Translations under genes and position numbers: made by a program
Shown: positions 24,778-33,548 of the stretch, in pieces
Layout: every line of letters begins with the position of its first letter
Position numbering within the stretch: position 1 is the stretch's first letter
Assembly (NCBI GenBank): GCA_021323535.1
Contig: JAJONO010000023.1
Location: 38,046 to 102,045 of the forward strand
Length of the DNA stretch: 64,000 nt
Origin: Bacteroidota bacterium
GTDB taxonomy: Bacteria; Bacteroidota; Bacteroidia; B-17B0; Aurantibacillaceae
Direction of reading: 5' to 3'
The notes under the pieces: model-generated
What the model was told of the DNA's origin: nothing
Database searches by the model: none
Seen by the model: only the letters and a program-made list of their open reading frames with translations

Positions 24778-24810
24778 TACGTTCGTTCCGGATTTAACTA
24801 CGTTCGTTCC
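24778..24810 (+). promoter_or_regulatory. Direct repeat with 21-bp period, putative LytTR regulator site B
   Basis: TACGTTCGTTCC occurs perfectly at 24778-24789 and 24799-24810. Each copy contains TACGTTCGT, which fits the LytTR consensus [TA][AC][CA]GTTN[AG][TG], and the 21-bp period is the classical spacing. It lies between the kinase operon and the divergent gene at 24890. Confidence 0.7.
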
Positions 24811-24860
24811 AAAAAGCCCTGCGAAGGTAAAAACCTCAGGACTTGCCTGCATTCCAACGG

Positions 24861-24868
24861 TAATTTTG
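24861..24868 (+). promoter_or_regulatory. TAnnTTTG -7 box
   Basis: TAATTTTG matches the -7 consensus and lies 21 bases before the ATG at 24890. A TTG at 24843-24845 is slightly too close (15 bases) for a good -33 element. Confidence 0.45.
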
Positions 24869-24889
24869 TATTAAATAGGGTTGGATTCA

Positions 24890-25222
24890 ATGAAGAAAAT
24901 AAGTTTTTTGCTGTTCTTTATCATACTCGGGTTCATAAATACCGTGCAGTCTCAATCGGGGCCTGACACAAAAATGAAACACGGTTCATTTCACCGCGAA
25001 TCAGGTAACCTGAAGTATACGCTCACTAACAATGAGATCATTGCCATCAAACTCACCGATTCAAAAGAAAAATACATTAAAGCTTATTTAAATTATGAAT
25101 TAAAAGAAAAAGGCGAACACGAACAAACAATAAAACTCCCCCCTGATCTCGCTCCCGGTCTATATTTCCTCACCATTTCCACAATTCACGGTGATAAACT
25201 AAGGATAAAAGTAAAAATGTAA
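24890..25222 (+). CDS. Small secreted protein resembling a free T9SS sorting-type domain
   Basis: From the ATG at 24890 (110 aa; a TTG nine bases upstream is rejected) there is a signal peptide, MKKISFLLFFIILGFINTVQS-Q. Only ~85 mature residues follow, shaped like the terminal beta-sandwich of T9SS proteins: LTNNEIIAIKLTDSKEKYI, LPPDLAPGLYFLTISTIHGD, LRIKVKM. It lacks a cargo domain and a clear PNP motif, so it is not an ordinary T9SS substrate. The putative LytTR site and TAATTTTG box sit directly upstream, and the next gene starts 16 bases later, so both are probably controlled by locus B. Confidence 0.65.
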   Translation: MKKISFLLFFIILGFINTVQSQSGPDTKMKHGSFHRESGNLKYTLTNNEIIAIKLTDSKEKYIKAYLNYELKEKGEHEQTIKLPPDLAPGLYFLTISTIHGDKLRIKVKM

Positions 25223-25238
25223 CGTAAAATTTATTCCC

Positions 25239-26915
25239 ATGAAAACAAACCGTATCATTTTATTAAGCTGCCTCTGCATATCAGGAGTTGCTTTGCAGGC
25301 AAAATTACCGGAAACAAAATTAAAATCGCCACCTGCCATTACAAAGAAACCACATGCCGGGGCGCAGGCAGAGGTCGCATTCTCAGCACAGCCTTTTGAG
25401 GGAAATGCAACCGCTAAAATCATAAAAACTTTTAACGCTTTTGATGAAATATATGGCCGGGTAAAATTCAGTCAGCCTATTAAATCTTTCTTAAGCAATC
25501 CAGAAGAAAATTTTTACAGGGACAATGGTTCCATTGAAATCAATTTTGAAATTAAAACGGGTGATGGCTCTAAAACACATACGGGAGTTTCGAAAAACCT
25601 GAGTAAAGAAGAACTTGAAAAGAATTATTTTGATTTTGATATTGCCCCTGCGCTAAACAGATCAAACGATGTTTACTTTGTTGATTTCAGTGGTGGAATT
25701 GCCGGAACAGATGTTCCATATTTTCAGAAACGTTCGAGCGGATCCTTCATCGTATCGTCGTTCATTATGACAAGCAAAGGAGAAAAACTGGAAGAGGTAA
25801 AGATGACCGGGGAGTTCACGATTGATTATTCAAAATTGCCTGCAGGGGACGCTGGCGTCACGAAATTATCCGAATGGGAACGGATGATTGCGCTGGCTGC
25901 CAGGTCCGAGCAGGTTGAAGAGAATAAAAAGCGAAAAACAGATAAAGCTTCCGGCGCTTCCTCCTCCATTACTTTTATGAACGCTAAAAAGGAAAATGTT
26001 TCAGCATTTTCCGCGGGCGATGAGATCTATGGAAAGATTATGCTTCCAAAACCTTTGAAAGAATATGCCAACGGAACCGTGAAACAACTCCGCATAGATT
26101 TCAAATCTATCAATGACAATATCCAGGGTTCGGTTTCAAAAATGATCCGTGCTTCTGAGTTGGAGAATTCTTTTATAGAATTTGATATTGCTCCTGCATT
26201 AACAACAGCTAAAGATGTTTACGATAGCAATCTTGGATTCTCTTTTTTCTTTTATGGAAACTCCAACGATCCGCAAAAAAACGTGAAGTTCGACATCTCT
26301 CTTTCTTCCGACTACAATACAAATTATAACAACTGGAAAAAATTTGACGCCAACGGCGAGTTAAGTGTCGATTACAGCAAATTAAATAAAACACAGGTAG
26401 CCGAATTGTTTACGAAGGGACAAACCGTTGCCAAAGAAGCAGAGAAAAACGCGTCGAAAGCCGCTTCAATAGAAAACGGAATCGCGGCAAAAAATCTTCC
26501 CTTGCCGGTCGTATTTACGAAAGCTTCAAAAACTGGTTACACAGGATATTCAAATGTGGTTATCACCAACATGATCAAGACGCGTTTTAAGATCAAAGAA
26601 GTTTACATGCTTACATTTGATGTTGCAGAGGGCAGCGGTGATTTCAGATCGTTGACCGATCTTAATAATTATCCGAGCGAAAAACTTGGCAACCATGTTT
26701 TTTATTTCGCTTTTAAAGATGAACTCGACGGGCAATATAAATTTAGCGGAGGAAGACTCAGAATGTTATATGAAGGAAATGGAAAATACAGCGAAGCTTT
26801 TATTTTTCCTTATTCACCAATTATGGGCGACGAAAAATTTCCATTTGATCAGAACAGAAAAGATTTAGGTTTTGAATCCGTATTTTTTATGGACGGAGCC
26901 AGGATCAAAAAATAA
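25239..26915 (+). CDS. Secreted protein with an internal duplication, unknown function
   Basis: A 558-residue protein with a signal peptide (IILLSCLCISGVALQA-K). Two homologous units can be aligned by eye: ~60-205 (FDEIYGRVKF, GVSKNLSKEELEKNYFDFDI, APALNRSNDVY) and ~248-385 (GDEIYGKIML, GSVSKMIRASELENSFIEFD, APALTTAKDVYDSN). Each ends with TGEFTIDYSKLP or NGELSVDYSKLN. A distinct C-terminal part (~410-558) follows. I see no T9SS sorting domain and do not recognise the family. It follows the small secreted gene by 16 bases, so it likely shares that promoter and the locus B regulator. Confidence 0.7.
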   Translation: MKTNRIILLSCLCISGVALQAKLPETKLKSPPAITKKPHAGAQAEVAFSAQPFEGNATAKIIKTFNAFDEIYGRVKFSQPIKSFLSNPEENFYRDNGSIEINFEIKTGDGSKTHTGVSKNLSKEELEKNYFDFDIAPALNRSNDVYFVDFSGGIAGTDVPYFQKRSSGSFIVSSFIMTSKGEKLEEVKMTGEFTIDYSKLPAGDAGVTKLSEWERMIALAARSEQVEENKKRKTDKASGASSSITFMNAKKENVSAFSAGDEIYGKIMLPKPLKEYANGTVKQLRIDFKSINDNIQGSVSKMIRASELENSFIEFDIAPALTTAKDVYDSNLGFSFFFYGNSNDPQKNVKFDISLSSDYNTNYNNWKKFDANGELSVDYSKLNKTQVAELFTKGQTVAKEAEKNASKAASIENGIAAKNLPLPVVFTKASKTGYTGYSNVVITNMIKTRFKIKEVYMLTFDVAEGSGDFRSLTDLNNYPSEKLGNHVFYFAFKDELDGQYKFSGGRLRMLYEGNGKYSEAFIFPYSPIMGDEKFPFDQNRKDLGFESVFFMDGARIKK

Positions 26916-26978
26916 CTGTGTAAAAGATTCCACTGCTTCACTACGGGTTTTTTACTAATTTTATAATTCAATTTAACG

Positions 26979-29900
26979 ATGAAAAAACAACTACAAAACA
27001 ACAACTTCAAAGCGCTCTTATTTTTCATAATAGGCTTTGTTTATTTTACGCCATCTTTTTCCCAGAATTTCGTATGGGCAAAATCATTTGGCGGGCCAAC
27101 GTATGACGATTGGAGAGCAACTGCAATAGACGCAAGCGGAAATGTTATAGCCGTAGGTTCCTTCTCCGGTACGGTTGACTTTGATCCAGGCGCTGGAGTA
27201 TTTAATTTAACTTCTACAGCCGGTGGAGATGATATCTTCATTCTGAAATTAACTTCGGCGGGTAATTTCGTTTGGGCAAAACGAATCGGTACATCTACCG
27301 ACGAGGTTGCTTCAGATGTTATTTGTGATGCATCTTCCAATATTTATGTACTTGGAAGTTTTAACGGTACAGTGGATTTTGATCCGGGTATTGGAACAGC
27401 TAATCTGACTTCTGCAGGTAACAGCGATGTTTGCATGTTCAAATTAAGTTCGGCAGGTAATTACGTGTGGGCAAAAAATATGGGTGGAACCGCTGCAGAC
27501 TGGGGAACCGCAATTGATATTGATGCCAGCTCTAATCTGTACATAACAGGAACTTTTACTGGAACAGCCGATTTCAATCCGAGTGCAACAGTAAACAACC
27601 TTGTAATTTATGGAGCACAGGATGCTTTCATTGGTAAATATGATCTTAATGGAAATTATCTGTGGGCCTTTTCAATTGGTGGGCCAACTGCCGATTATGG
27701 TGGAGATGTTAAAGTAAACGCAGCAGGTACCAGTGTTTTTACAACAGGACAATTCAGCGGAACAGGAGCCGACCTCTCTCCTCAATGTTCATGTGGCACA
27801 ATAAACTCTTTGGGAGCAAGCGATGTCTACATCATTAAACTCGCGGCCAGTAGCGGCGGGTTCCAGGCCAATGCCGTTTTAGGAGGCACAGCGTCGGAAG
27901 GTGGTGCGGGAATTGATCTTGATGCGTCGGATAACGTTTATGTTTGCGGACAATTTGCCGGAGCCTGCGATATGGATCCGGGACCATTGAACCAACCCCT
28001 TGGAGCTGTAGGGTCGGCTGATGCTTATGTTACTAAATTAACTTCCGCTCTTGCTTATGTATGGGCAAAACAATTCAGCGGAACAAGTACAGAAAGCGCA
28101 GGAGAGTTAACGCTTGATCCTGTTGGTAATATTTATGTGACAGGATTTTTTAATGATCTTGTGGATTTTGATCCGTCGCCAACTTCAACGTATACCATTC
28201 AATCTATTGGTTCACCTAACAGCGATTGTTATGTAATGAAACTCGACAACAATGGGAATCTTACCTGGGTGAAAGCCTGGGGTAGTTCTATCGGTGATTA
28301 TTCTTCTGATATCGATCTCGATGCCCAGGGAAATATTTATTCAATCGGTACATTCTGGAATAGTGTTGATTTTGATCCGGGAGCGGGAACTTATTCTCTG
28401 ACGGCGGTGGGACTAACAGACGGGTATATTCATAAACTCAGTTGCACATTGCCTTCAACCGCGGCGATCACCTCTGCAAATTATACACTTTGTGCAGGAA
28501 CTTCAACCTCATCACCATTAACTTTAACATCAACTGCCGTTGAGCCCGGAACAACTTACGGATGGAGCGTATCGGGCGCACCATCAGTGAGCTTTAGTCC
28601 TTCTACAGGTACAACAACCAGCATGAGCTTTACAGCATCATCCACATTCAGTGTTATTGTTACAGCAACAAATGCCTGCGGAACCACAAGTACAATAGTA
28701 AATGTGATCACTGCCAATCCTGTTCCAACAGTTTCAGGAGTTGCTTCACCAACCGCAGTTTGTACCGGAAGTCTCTTAACCCTGAATGGTGCCGGCGCAA
28801 CGTCTTACACATGGAGCAATGGTGTTAGCAATAACACAGCTTTCACAGCAACAACATCACAGGTGTATACTGTTTCAGGAACAGGTACTAATGGTTGTGT
28901 TGGTACAGGAACTATTAACGTTACTGCTATGAGTAATCCAACATTAACAATTTCGGGAACAAATTTAATTTGTTTGAATAAACCACAAACTTTAACCGGC
29001 AGCGGAGCAACTACCTATTCGTGGATGCCTGGTTCCCTAAGCGGAAACACCATCTCCGCAACTCCTTCTGTAAATACAGTGTATACCTTAAGTGGATCGG
29101 GAGCCAATGGCTGTAAAAATTCGACGACTTTCACTGTTAATCTCGTTTTCCCTCCTACTCCACAAATCTGTATGGTAACTGTGGATAGTTTAGGTGTGAA
29201 CAATGAAATCTACTGGGAAAAAGCCACTTATCCGCAAGCCGACAGTTTTATCGTGTTCCGCGAAACAAGCACCAATGTTTATAAACGTATTGCCGCTATA
29301 CATAAATCCGCTTTTAGCATGTATACCGATACTAACAGAAGCATAGGTCCGGCAAACGGAGATCCTAATTTAACTTACTATAAATACAAATTACAATTAC
29401 GTGATTCGTGCGGAAACTATAGCGCGATGAGTTTGTGGCACGAAACAGTTTTTGTTCAGGATCAACAGAACGGGAATTTCAACTGGAACACTTACGCTAT
29501 CGAATCTTCTGTTTCTCCTGTTGCGAATTATAACTTAAAGAGAAGAGATCTTGTTGTTGGAACCGAAACGCTTGTAGCAAATACGGTTGGGGGTCTTGCT
29601 ACTGACCCGAATTATGCTAACGTGTGGAACTCTCAATTGAAGTGGTTCGTTGATGCCATTGGTTTCAATTGCAATCCCACCAATAAACTTATTAGCGGAA
29701 ACAATCAGGTGTTCCTGCAAAAAGTAAGAACAAAAAGTAACCAGGCAAATGATAAAAAATTCCCGCCGGTTGGAATTAAAAAGGAAACTTATGTTCTTAA
29801 CAACTTAAATGTGTTTCCTAATCCTGCTAAGGATGTTCTCCATATTAAGCTTGAAGTGATCTCTGATGGTTTAAGCATTGAATTGAAAAACGTACTCGGG

Positions 29901-30038
29901 CAAAGTATTTACAGCAATGAAATATCTCAATTGAACTTGCGCGTTAACACAGGTTCATTTGCACCGGGAATTTATTTCGTGAATATTTTGCAGGATGGAA
30001 AATTAATTGCTGCTGAAAAAGTAGTGATCTCTGAATAA
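26979..30038 (+). CDS. Secreted SBBP beta-propeller protein with T9SS sorting domain (paralogue)
   Basis: A 1019-residue protein: signal peptide (LLFFIIGFVYFTPSFS-Q), SBBP-like repeats to ~485 (unit pattern D(A/P)xGN(I/V)Y..GxFxGTVDFDPG....DxFIxKL), Cys-bearing Ig-like repeats (~490-725; TLCAGTSTSSPLTLT, TAVCTGSLLTLNGAGATSY), the fibronectin-like module (~730-920; DSLGVNNEIYWEKATYPQAD) and a T9SS type A domain (NVFPNPAKDVLHIKLE... FAPGIYFVNILQDGK). The DPG turns differ from the paralogue at 17586, whereas the C-terminal third is nearly identical. No LytTR-type repeat precedes it, and only a weak TAATTTTA lies upstream. Predicted to be surface-attached. Confidence 0.85.
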   Translation: MKKQLQNNNFKALLFFIIGFVYFTPSFSQNFVWAKSFGGPTYDDWRATAIDASGNVIAVGSFSGTVDFDPGAGVFNLTSTAGGDDIFILKLTSAGNFVWAKRIGTSTDEVASDVICDASSNIYVLGSFNGTVDFDPGIGTANLTSAGNSDVCMFKLSSAGNYVWAKNMGGTAADWGTAIDIDASSNLYITGTFTGTADFNPSATVNNLVIYGAQDAFIGKYDLNGNYLWAFSIGGPTADYGGDVKVNAAGTSVFTTGQFSGTGADLSPQCSCGTINSLGASDVYIIKLAASSGGFQANAVLGGTASEGGAGIDLDASDNVYVCGQFAGACDMDPGPLNQPLGAVGSADAYVTKLTSALAYVWAKQFSGTSTESAGELTLDPVGNIYVTGFFNDLVDFDPSPTSTYTIQSIGSPNSDCYVMKLDNNGNLTWVKAWGSSIGDYSSDIDLDAQGNIYSIGTFWNSVDFDPGAGTYSLTAVGLTDGYIHKLSCTLPSTAAITSANYTLCAGTSTSSPLTLTSTAVEPGTTYGWSVSGAPSVSFSPSTGTTTSMSFTASSTFSVIVTATNACGTTSTIVNVITANPVPTVSGVASPTAVCTGSLLTLNGAGATSYTWSNGVSNNTAFTATTSQVYTVSGTGTNGCVGTGTINVTAMSNPTLTISGTNLICLNKPQTLTGSGATTYSWMPGSLSGNTISATPSVNTVYTLSGSGANGCKNSTTFTVNLVFPPTPQICMVTVDSLGVNNEIYWEKATYPQADSFIVFRETSTNVYKRIAAIHKSAFSMYTDTNRSIGPANGDPNLTYYKYKLQLRDSCGNYSAMSLWHETVFVQDQQNGNFNWNTYAIESSVSPVANYNLKRRDLVVGTETLVANTVGGLATDPNYANVWNSQLKWFVDAIGFNCNPTNKLISGNNQVFLQKVRTKSNQANDKKFPPVGIKKETYVLNNLNVFPNPAKDVLHIKLEVISDGLSIELKNVLGQSIYSNEISQLNLRVNTGSFAPGIYFVNILQDGKLIAAEKVVISE

Positions 30039-30049
30039 TTAAATTAATT

Positions 30050-30085
30050 GAACTTCGCCAAAGTGACTTTGGCGAAGTTCTTTTT
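30050..30085 (+). terminator. Rho-independent terminator between convergent genes
   Basis: GAACTTCGCCAAAGT and ACTTTGGCGAAGTTC form a perfect inverted repeat with essentially no spacer (30050-30080), followed by TTTTT. It overlaps the stop of the opposing gene. Confidence 0.85.
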
Positions 30086-31610
30086 ATATACTCAGTTTTT
30101 TATTTCCTTCCGAGTAATTCAATTTATAAAGGTCCGATCTTCTGTCCTTCCACGTTTGAACGCTTCCGTATTCTCTGTTTCTCGCTAAAAGATTCAAATC
30201 CAGATCCTGGAAGATCAATGTCTCAGTATTTGCCGATGCTTCCATGGCAATTCCCTCCATGTGAAATTCAACATCTGAAGGTGTAAAGATGGCAGACTGC
30301 GCATATTGGATATCAAGATTTTCTACTGCCGGAAGATTACCTACACAGCCTGCAAGCACCATATACACCTGGTTTTCGATGGCCCTGGCCTGTGAACAAT
30401 ATCTTACCCGCAGGTATCCCCTTCGCTCATCGGTATTAAACGGCACAAATAAAATCTGCGCGCCTTTGCTTACCGCAATTCTCGATAGTTCAGGAAACTC
30501 AACATCGTAACAGATCAAAATGGCAATCTTACCAATATCGGTGTCAAATACTTCTACTTTATTTCCTGGCTTCACCCCCCACCATTTTTTTTCGTGAGGA
30601 GAAATATGAAGCTTATACTGTTTGGCCATGGTACCATCTCTCCTGAATAAATACGACACGTTATAAAGATCATCGTTCTCTATCACAAGATGCGAACCCG
30701 CAATGATGTTAATGTTATACTTGATGGAAAGATTGGTGAATAGCTCCTCGTAGCGCGCTGTAAATCCATCAAGCGAACGAATGGCGTTTCCCGGAGATTT
30801 ATTAGGCATGAACGTGAGCAGTTGCATGGTGAACATTTCGGGAAACAGAACAATATCGCAACGGTAATCGGACGCAGCGTCAATAAAGTATTCGCAGTTC
30901 TGAGCAAATTCATCAAAACTTGTGATCATGCGCATCTGGTATTGAACGGCGCACACACGCACATAAGGACTTGTTTTTAACTCCTGCGCCCTGGCTTTGT
31001 AATTAAAGTTGATCCACTCTAAAAATGTAGCATAGCCAAGTGATTCTTTATCATTGGGAAGATAATCAGGAAGTAATCTTCTTAGTACAAAACCATTTGC
31101 CAGCTGCGCTGTAAGAACAGGATCGTAAATTTTTTTATCGATAACTTTTTGAACGTACTGCGCGGCAGTTAATTTTTCGGCATACTTATGATAGTTTGGG
31201 ATCCTTCCGCCAATGGCAATACCTTTCAGATTTTTATCCTGGCATAATTTCTGACGCGCGGCATAAAGTCGTCGCGATAATTTCATGTTCCTGTAAACCG
31301 GATCCACCATGATTTCGATACCATATAGTGTGTCGCCATTGGGATCGTGATTGGTGATCATGCCATCCTGCGTTAATTCGCTCCACGAACTTGTTTCGGA
31401 ATAATTGCTGAATTTAATAATGTGGCTACAGGAAGAAGCTACAAGTTTCCCATCGTACTCTACGGCCATTTGTCCTTCCGGAAATATCGTAATAAGACTC
31501 CTGAATTGTTCCAGTGTCCATGGTTTCATATTCTGAAAACAGGTTCGTTGTATTTCAGTGATTCTATCGTAATCAGTTAGTCGCCACCTGCGGACTTTAA
31601 TCTTTTTCAT
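30084..31610 (-). CDS. GNAT acetyltransferase-nitrilase fusion (YhcX-like carbon-nitrogen hydrolase)
   Basis: The ATG at 31610 gives 508 residues; the longer open frame upstream starts in repeat-like sequence and is not needed. Residues 1-~155 are a GNAT domain (VRRWRLTDYDRITEIQ, GIEIMVDPVYRNMKLSRRLY). Residues ~215-490 are a carbon-nitrogen hydrolase with the Glu-Lys-Cys triad: Glu258 in VLFPEMF, Lys333 in QYKLHIS, Cys367 in ILICYDVEFPE. This is the same layout as Bacillus YhcX. Nitrilase-superfamily amidases cleave amide bonds; the fused GNAT suggests coupled transfer or hydrolysis on one metabolite, but the substrate is unknown. Cytosolic, monocistronic. Confidence 0.88.
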   Translation of the reverse strand: MKKIKVRRWRLTDYDRITEIQRTCFQNMKPWTLEQFRSLITIFPEGQMAVEYDGKLVASSCSHIIKFSNYSETSSWSELTQDGMITNHDPNGDTLYGIEIMVDPVYRNMKLSRRLYAARQKLCQDKNLKGIAIGGRIPNYHKYAEKLTAAQYVQKVIDKKIYDPVLTAQLANGFVLRRLLPDYLPNDKESLGYATFLEWINFNYKARAQELKTSPYVRVCAVQYQMRMITSFDEFAQNCEYFIDAASDYRCDIVLFPEMFTMQLLTFMPNKSPGNAIRSLDGFTARYEELFTNLSIKYNINIIAGSHLVIENDDLYNVSYLFRRDGTMAKQYKLHISPHEKKWWGVKPGNKVEVFDTDIGKIAILICYDVEFPELSRIAVSKGAQILFVPFNTDERRGYLRVRYCSQARAIENQVYMVLAGCVGNLPAVENLDIQYAQSAIFTPSDVEFHMEGIAMEASANTETLIFQDLDLNLLARNREYGSVQTWKDRRSDLYKLNYSEGNKKLSI

Positions 31611-32106
31611 AAGACATAATAAATTTACAATCCTGTGAAGGGATTGAAATAAATTGTTGTTTAAACGGCAGGAAAGTGCGCCAGTCGCCCTAAAAAAATA
31701 GACCCATCTTAGGAATGGAAGATGTAAAAGGGAAAATGGAATATGTAAAGCACATGTCACGCTTTCCAGTTACCTGCGCAGCAGCAGGGCGGCAAATTGT
31801 TCTTAAAAACAGGTTCTCAAAATTTAACCACACGGAGACACAGAAGGAATTTTGTTTCACAAAATTTCTCACTCTGTGTTCTCTGTTTCTATGTGGTAGA
31901 AAAAACCTTTATGGCTTTACTTACGAAACTTTACAATGTCCCCCAGAGCGAAGTCGAAGGACTTTGCGCAGCCACTTGCGGCCTCTGTAGTTAAATTTTA
32001 TAGGTTTTTTTCGAGGCGATCAACCCTTTATTCTCTTACACATTTTCCATTTTTTTGTTAACTCGTGAATTCACATAGGAAATATTATGTTACTTTGTAA
32101 TTCCTA
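31611..32106. repeat. Intergenic region with filler repeats
   Basis: No gene is supported in these 496 bases. They hold an imperfect inverted repeat from AACCACA (31826-31832) to TGTGGT (31892-31897), with ACACAGA/TCTGTGT inside, and the element CCCCAGAGCGAAGTCGAAGG (31941-31960). Open frames here translate these repeats and are not credible genes. The walJ-like promoter presumably lies in the last ~60 bases (TTACTTTG near 32092). Confidence 0.5.
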
Positions 32107-32931
32107 ATGGCACTTTACACCTCATCCCTCAATTCAGGAAGCAACGGCAACTGTTATTATGTAGGTAACAGCAACGAAGCTGTTCTTGTGGATATTGGCA
32201 TTTCCTGCAGGGAACTTGAGAAACGGATGCTGCGATCGGGATTATCTATTAAAAAAGTAAAAGCTATTTTTATTTCTCACGAACACACCGATCATATCAG
32301 CGGTGTTGAAGTAGTTTCAAGAAAACATAAAATTCCTGTTTACATCAGCAAGGGAACACACTCAGGCAGCCGTCTTACTATTGAACAGGATCTGCTGAAA
32401 CATTTTGGTCCCGATGAAATCATCACTATCGGAAATCTTTCAGTAACTGCTTTTCAGAAACTTCATGATGCCAGCGACCCTTACAGTTTTACCGTGGAAG
32501 GAAACGGAATTTGTATTGGCGTATTAACAGATATAGGCGAGGCATGCGAACGTGTTATAAAACATTTTAAACGTTGCAATGCCGCATTTCTGGAAGCAAA
32601 TTACGATGCCGGAATGCTGGAGACGGGAAATTATCCGTACTATCTGAAAACGAGGATCCGTGGTGGAAAAGGGCATTTATCAAACGATCAGGCTCTTTCT
32701 GTTTTTCTGAATCACAGAGCCGATTTTCTGAGCCACATTTTTCTTTCTCATTTGTCAAGAGAAAATAATTCGCCCGAACTGGTTCATGAACTATTTATGA
32801 AGCACGCTTCCGGTACAAAAATCAGTGTGGCTTCGCGTTATAAAGAATCTGAAGTGTTTAAAATAATCGGTGATACTACCATCGGGATTTCATTGGAGGA
32901 CAATCAGAACACCCAGATGAGTTTATTCTGA
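32107..32931 (+). CDS. MBL-fold metallohydrolase, WalJ/YycJ-like
   Basis: A 274-residue cytosolic metallo-beta-lactamase-fold hydrolase. The N-terminus SLNSGSNGNCYYVG and metal motif HEHTDH (58-63) are typical of the WalJ/YycJ group. Later ligands are in FLEANYD (Asp) and FLSHLSRENN (His). YycJ/WalJ proteins are DNA-repair-associated exonucleases in Firmicutes; the same role here is inference from the family. The 3' end overlaps the convergent STAS-like gene by nine bases. The start is fixed because the MBL fold begins within five residues. Confidence 0.85.
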   Translation: MALYTSSLNSGSNGNCYYVGNSNEAVLVDIGISCRELEKRMLRSGLSIKKVKAIFISHEHTDHISGVEVVSRKHKIPVYISKGTHSGSRLTIEQDLLKHFGPDEIITIGNLSVTAFQKLHDASDPYSFTVEGNGICIGVLTDIGEACERVIKHFKRCNAAFLEANYDAGMLETGNYPYYLKTRIRGGKGHLSNDQALSVFLNHRADFLSHIFLSHLSRENNSPELVHELFMKHASGTKISVASRYKESEVFKIIGDTTIGISLEDNQNTQMSLF

Positions 32932-33333
32932 CGTTTTGAATGACATTAACCAGGCATAAGCTTCATCCTGGTTATTGAAAAACTGTACGGGGTAACTTTT
33001 CTTCTTGTTAAATTTTATCATATAATTGAACAACGCTACTTTTATTCTGCTACTCGTTACAATAGCTCTGGCAATCGTTTGCGTTATTTTTTCCTGTGAT
33101 TTCGCGTAATTCTTGGCTTTTTTATTCATGTCCCAGTTACCATCCGCAATAAATAGTTTAAGAGACGGTCTTCCATCTGTTTTATGTTTTACAACGAGGT
33201 TAAGATCGATCAGATCATACTCATCAACCACGCCGCAATCTTTCATTGTAATAATAACAACGTCGTTTTTGTCTAAAAAAACAGTTGCCATTCTGGTTTC
33301 GGTTGGGTTCGAGTGGAGGTCCATAAGAGACAT
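32923..33333 (-). CDS. Small STAS/SpoIIAA-like protein
   Basis: About 136 residues; the start is uncertain (ATGs at 33357, 33333 and 33324 are all possible, none with a ribosome site). The pattern NDVVIITMKDCGVVDEYDL, KLFIADG, IARAIVTSSRIKVALFNYM and FNNQDEAYAWL resembles SpoIIAA/STAS-like proteins common in Bacteroidota, where the final F.n.deA..WL helix is a hallmark. It is probably cytosolic and ligand-binding, with unknown partner. The 3' end overlaps that of the MBL hydrolase gene. Confidence 0.6.
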   Translation of the reverse strand: MSLMDLHSNPTETRMATVFLDKNDVVIITMKDCGVVDEYDLIDLNLVVKHKTDGRPSLKLFIADGNWDMNKKAKNYAKSQEKITQTIARAIVTSSRIKVALFNYMIKFNKKKSYPVQFFNNQDEAYAWLMSFKTSE

Positions 33334-33548
33334 TAAAATTACTGAAAAGTACTTCATCACTATTGCCACTCATCACTCCATTATTGCTGTATATGGGTTA
33401 AAATACGTTAAAAGCCCTGTTAACGGTGTTACAACATGTTTTTAAGATGTTCTTATCTTCTTTTAAAACGCAATTTATTGGTCCGGTCTTAATCCCACGT
33501 GATTGCTGTTTGGAAATAATTTTTGTAATTTCAATAAAAACTTAACAG

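Noticed and set aside
17488..24810. CRISPR-like repeats
   Set aside because: Only two copies per locus, 12-14 bp long, with 7-9 bp spacers; geometry fits regulator sites instead.
31715..31994. Two overlapping open frames in the intergenic region
   Set aside because: They translate filler repeats with arms such as ACCACA/TGTGGT and show no protein-like pattern or neighbour-style start.
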